A stretch of 5,390 nt of DNA. Origin: Ignavibacteriaceae bacterium (GTDB taxonomy: Bacteria; Bacteroidota; Ignavibacteria; Ignavibacteriales; Ignavibacteriaceae). This document shows positions 4,786 through 5,390 of this stretch, piece after piece. Position 1 is the first letter of the stretch. Every line of letters starts with the position of its first letter. The stretch spans positions 1 to 5,390 of the forward strand of contig JARLHB010000085.1 in NCBI GenBank assembly GCA_031292465.1, given 5' to 3'. The translations under genes and the position numbers were made by a program. A model generated the notes under the pieces. The model saw only the letters and a program-made list of their open reading frames with translations, had not been told where the DNA came from and did not search any database.

Positions 4786-5390
4786 TTATCTGTGTGCACG
4801 CTTGTAAATTTTTATTCTTGAGAAATCTGCATTAGAGAACCGGTTAACACATAATGTAAAAAAGGTTACTCCCATTGCAACTACTAAAAAAGCACTCATT
4901 AAAGGCGTAATAATAAATCCATTTATATTAAATGCTACTCCTGATTTTACAAGTTCCATAGGTGACATATATTCCATATGTAATGCAATGAATCTGAATG
5001 CCGATGTTGTATAGGTTAATGGATTAAGATATACAACAGGAGTTAGGATTTTCGGAATGGCCATAGTAGGAATATACGCACCTGATAAAAAAGTAAGAGG
5101 AAAAGAAACTATAGTAATAATTAATTGAAAATTAGTTGAATCTTTTGCAATTGAAGCTAAATAAAGTCCCAAAGAACCGAATGTTAATCCAACCAGACAC
5201 ATTAGGCTAATCATCATAATTCCATGTAAAAGATCAATGTTAAGGCCAATAAACAATCCTATTATTACAATTATTATCCCTTGAAGAACGGCGACTATGG
5301 CCGATGAAAGGACATGCCCTATAGCTATTTGCCATCTTGTAATAGGCGCCACCAAAATTTCTTTCATAAACCCGTTGGCAATATCCTCAA
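4786..5390 (-). CDS. ABC-2 type transporter permease, C-terminal part (runs off window)
   Basis: The reading frame is open to the right edge, so the first in-frame ATG at 5367 is internal: the preceding codons encode EDIANGF, which continues into MKEILVAPITRWQIAIG, the cytoplasmic coupling segment typical of ABC-2 permeases (compare GFLKEILVAPVSR in relatives). About 200 residues are visible; family members are usually 250-280, so roughly 60-80 N-terminal residues are missing. Hydrophobic helices occupy about visible residues 29-49, 55-79, 87-105 and 157-180. The FLSGAYIP motif (100-107) and LNPLTYTTSAFRFIAL (121-136) are characteristic of the ABC2_membrane family used in drug, polysaccharide or lipid export. 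The inner-membrane protein would work with an ATP-binding subunit, probably encoded upstream beyond the window. Substrate cannot be told. The gene ends with a basic tail, RIKIYKRAHR. Confidence 0.92.
   Translation of the reverse strand, partial: EDIANGFMKEILVAPITRWQIAIGHVLSSAIVAVLQGIIIVIIGLFIGLNIDLLHGIMMISLMCLVGLTFGSLGLYLASIAKDSTNFQLIITIVSFPLTFLSGAYIPTMAIPKILTPVVYLNPLTYTTSAFRFIALHMEYMSPMELVKSGVAFNINGFIITPLMSAFLVVAMGVTFFTLCVNRFSNADFSRIKIYKRAHR

Overview
The window is AT-rich DNA whose translation starts mostly have only weak ribosome binding sites. Together with a promoter that fits both the sigma-70 and the Bacteroidota pattern, and the character of the proteins, this suggests the Bacteroidota/Chlorobi/Ignavibacteriota group. 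Ignavibacteria-like is my best guess, by inference and not proven. It reads as ordinary chromosome with one strange tRNA neighbourhood.

Layout: (1) bases 1-1079, minus strand: 6-phosphogluconolactonase (pgl) followed 66 bases later by the start of a GH13 alpha-amylase-family enzyme that runs off the left edge, a small carbohydrate-metabolism unit. (2) 1080-1277: a divergent intergenic region with a long inverted repeat. (3) 1278-2045, plus strand: an uncharacterised membrane protein with a TTG start, one N-terminal anchor, an extracytoplasmic beta-rich domain and four further membrane segments. (4) 2045-2101: a composite palindromic repeat filling the whole gap between convergent genes. (5) 2101-2862, minus strand: an inositol-monophosphatase-fold histidinol phosphatase (hisN). 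(6) 2863-3669: an 807-base stretch without protein genes. It holds a promoter, an intact tRNA-Ser(UGA), two damaged tRNA-Ser copies flanking it, and two intrinsic terminators. (7) 3670-4716, plus strand: a NdpA/YejK-like nucleoid-associated protein. (8) 4786-5390, minus strand: the C-terminal part of an ABC-2 type transporter permease running off the right edge.

The most interesting part is the tRNA-Ser cluster. Both flanking copies carry a 22-base insertion at exactly the same place inside the anticodon, and the right-hand copy carries a second 22-base insertion in the T loop. Each insertion is two back-to-back 11-base hairpins (4-base stem, 3-base loop, 4-base stem). Outside the insertions, the anticodon arm, variable arm and 5' half of the T stem are identical in all three copies. 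This looks either like invasion of tRNA duplicates by a tiny double-hairpin mobile element, or like a family of non-decoding tRNA-derived RNAs. From 3501 to 3669 I see nothing definite beyond AT-rich leader sequence for the nucleoid-associated gene.
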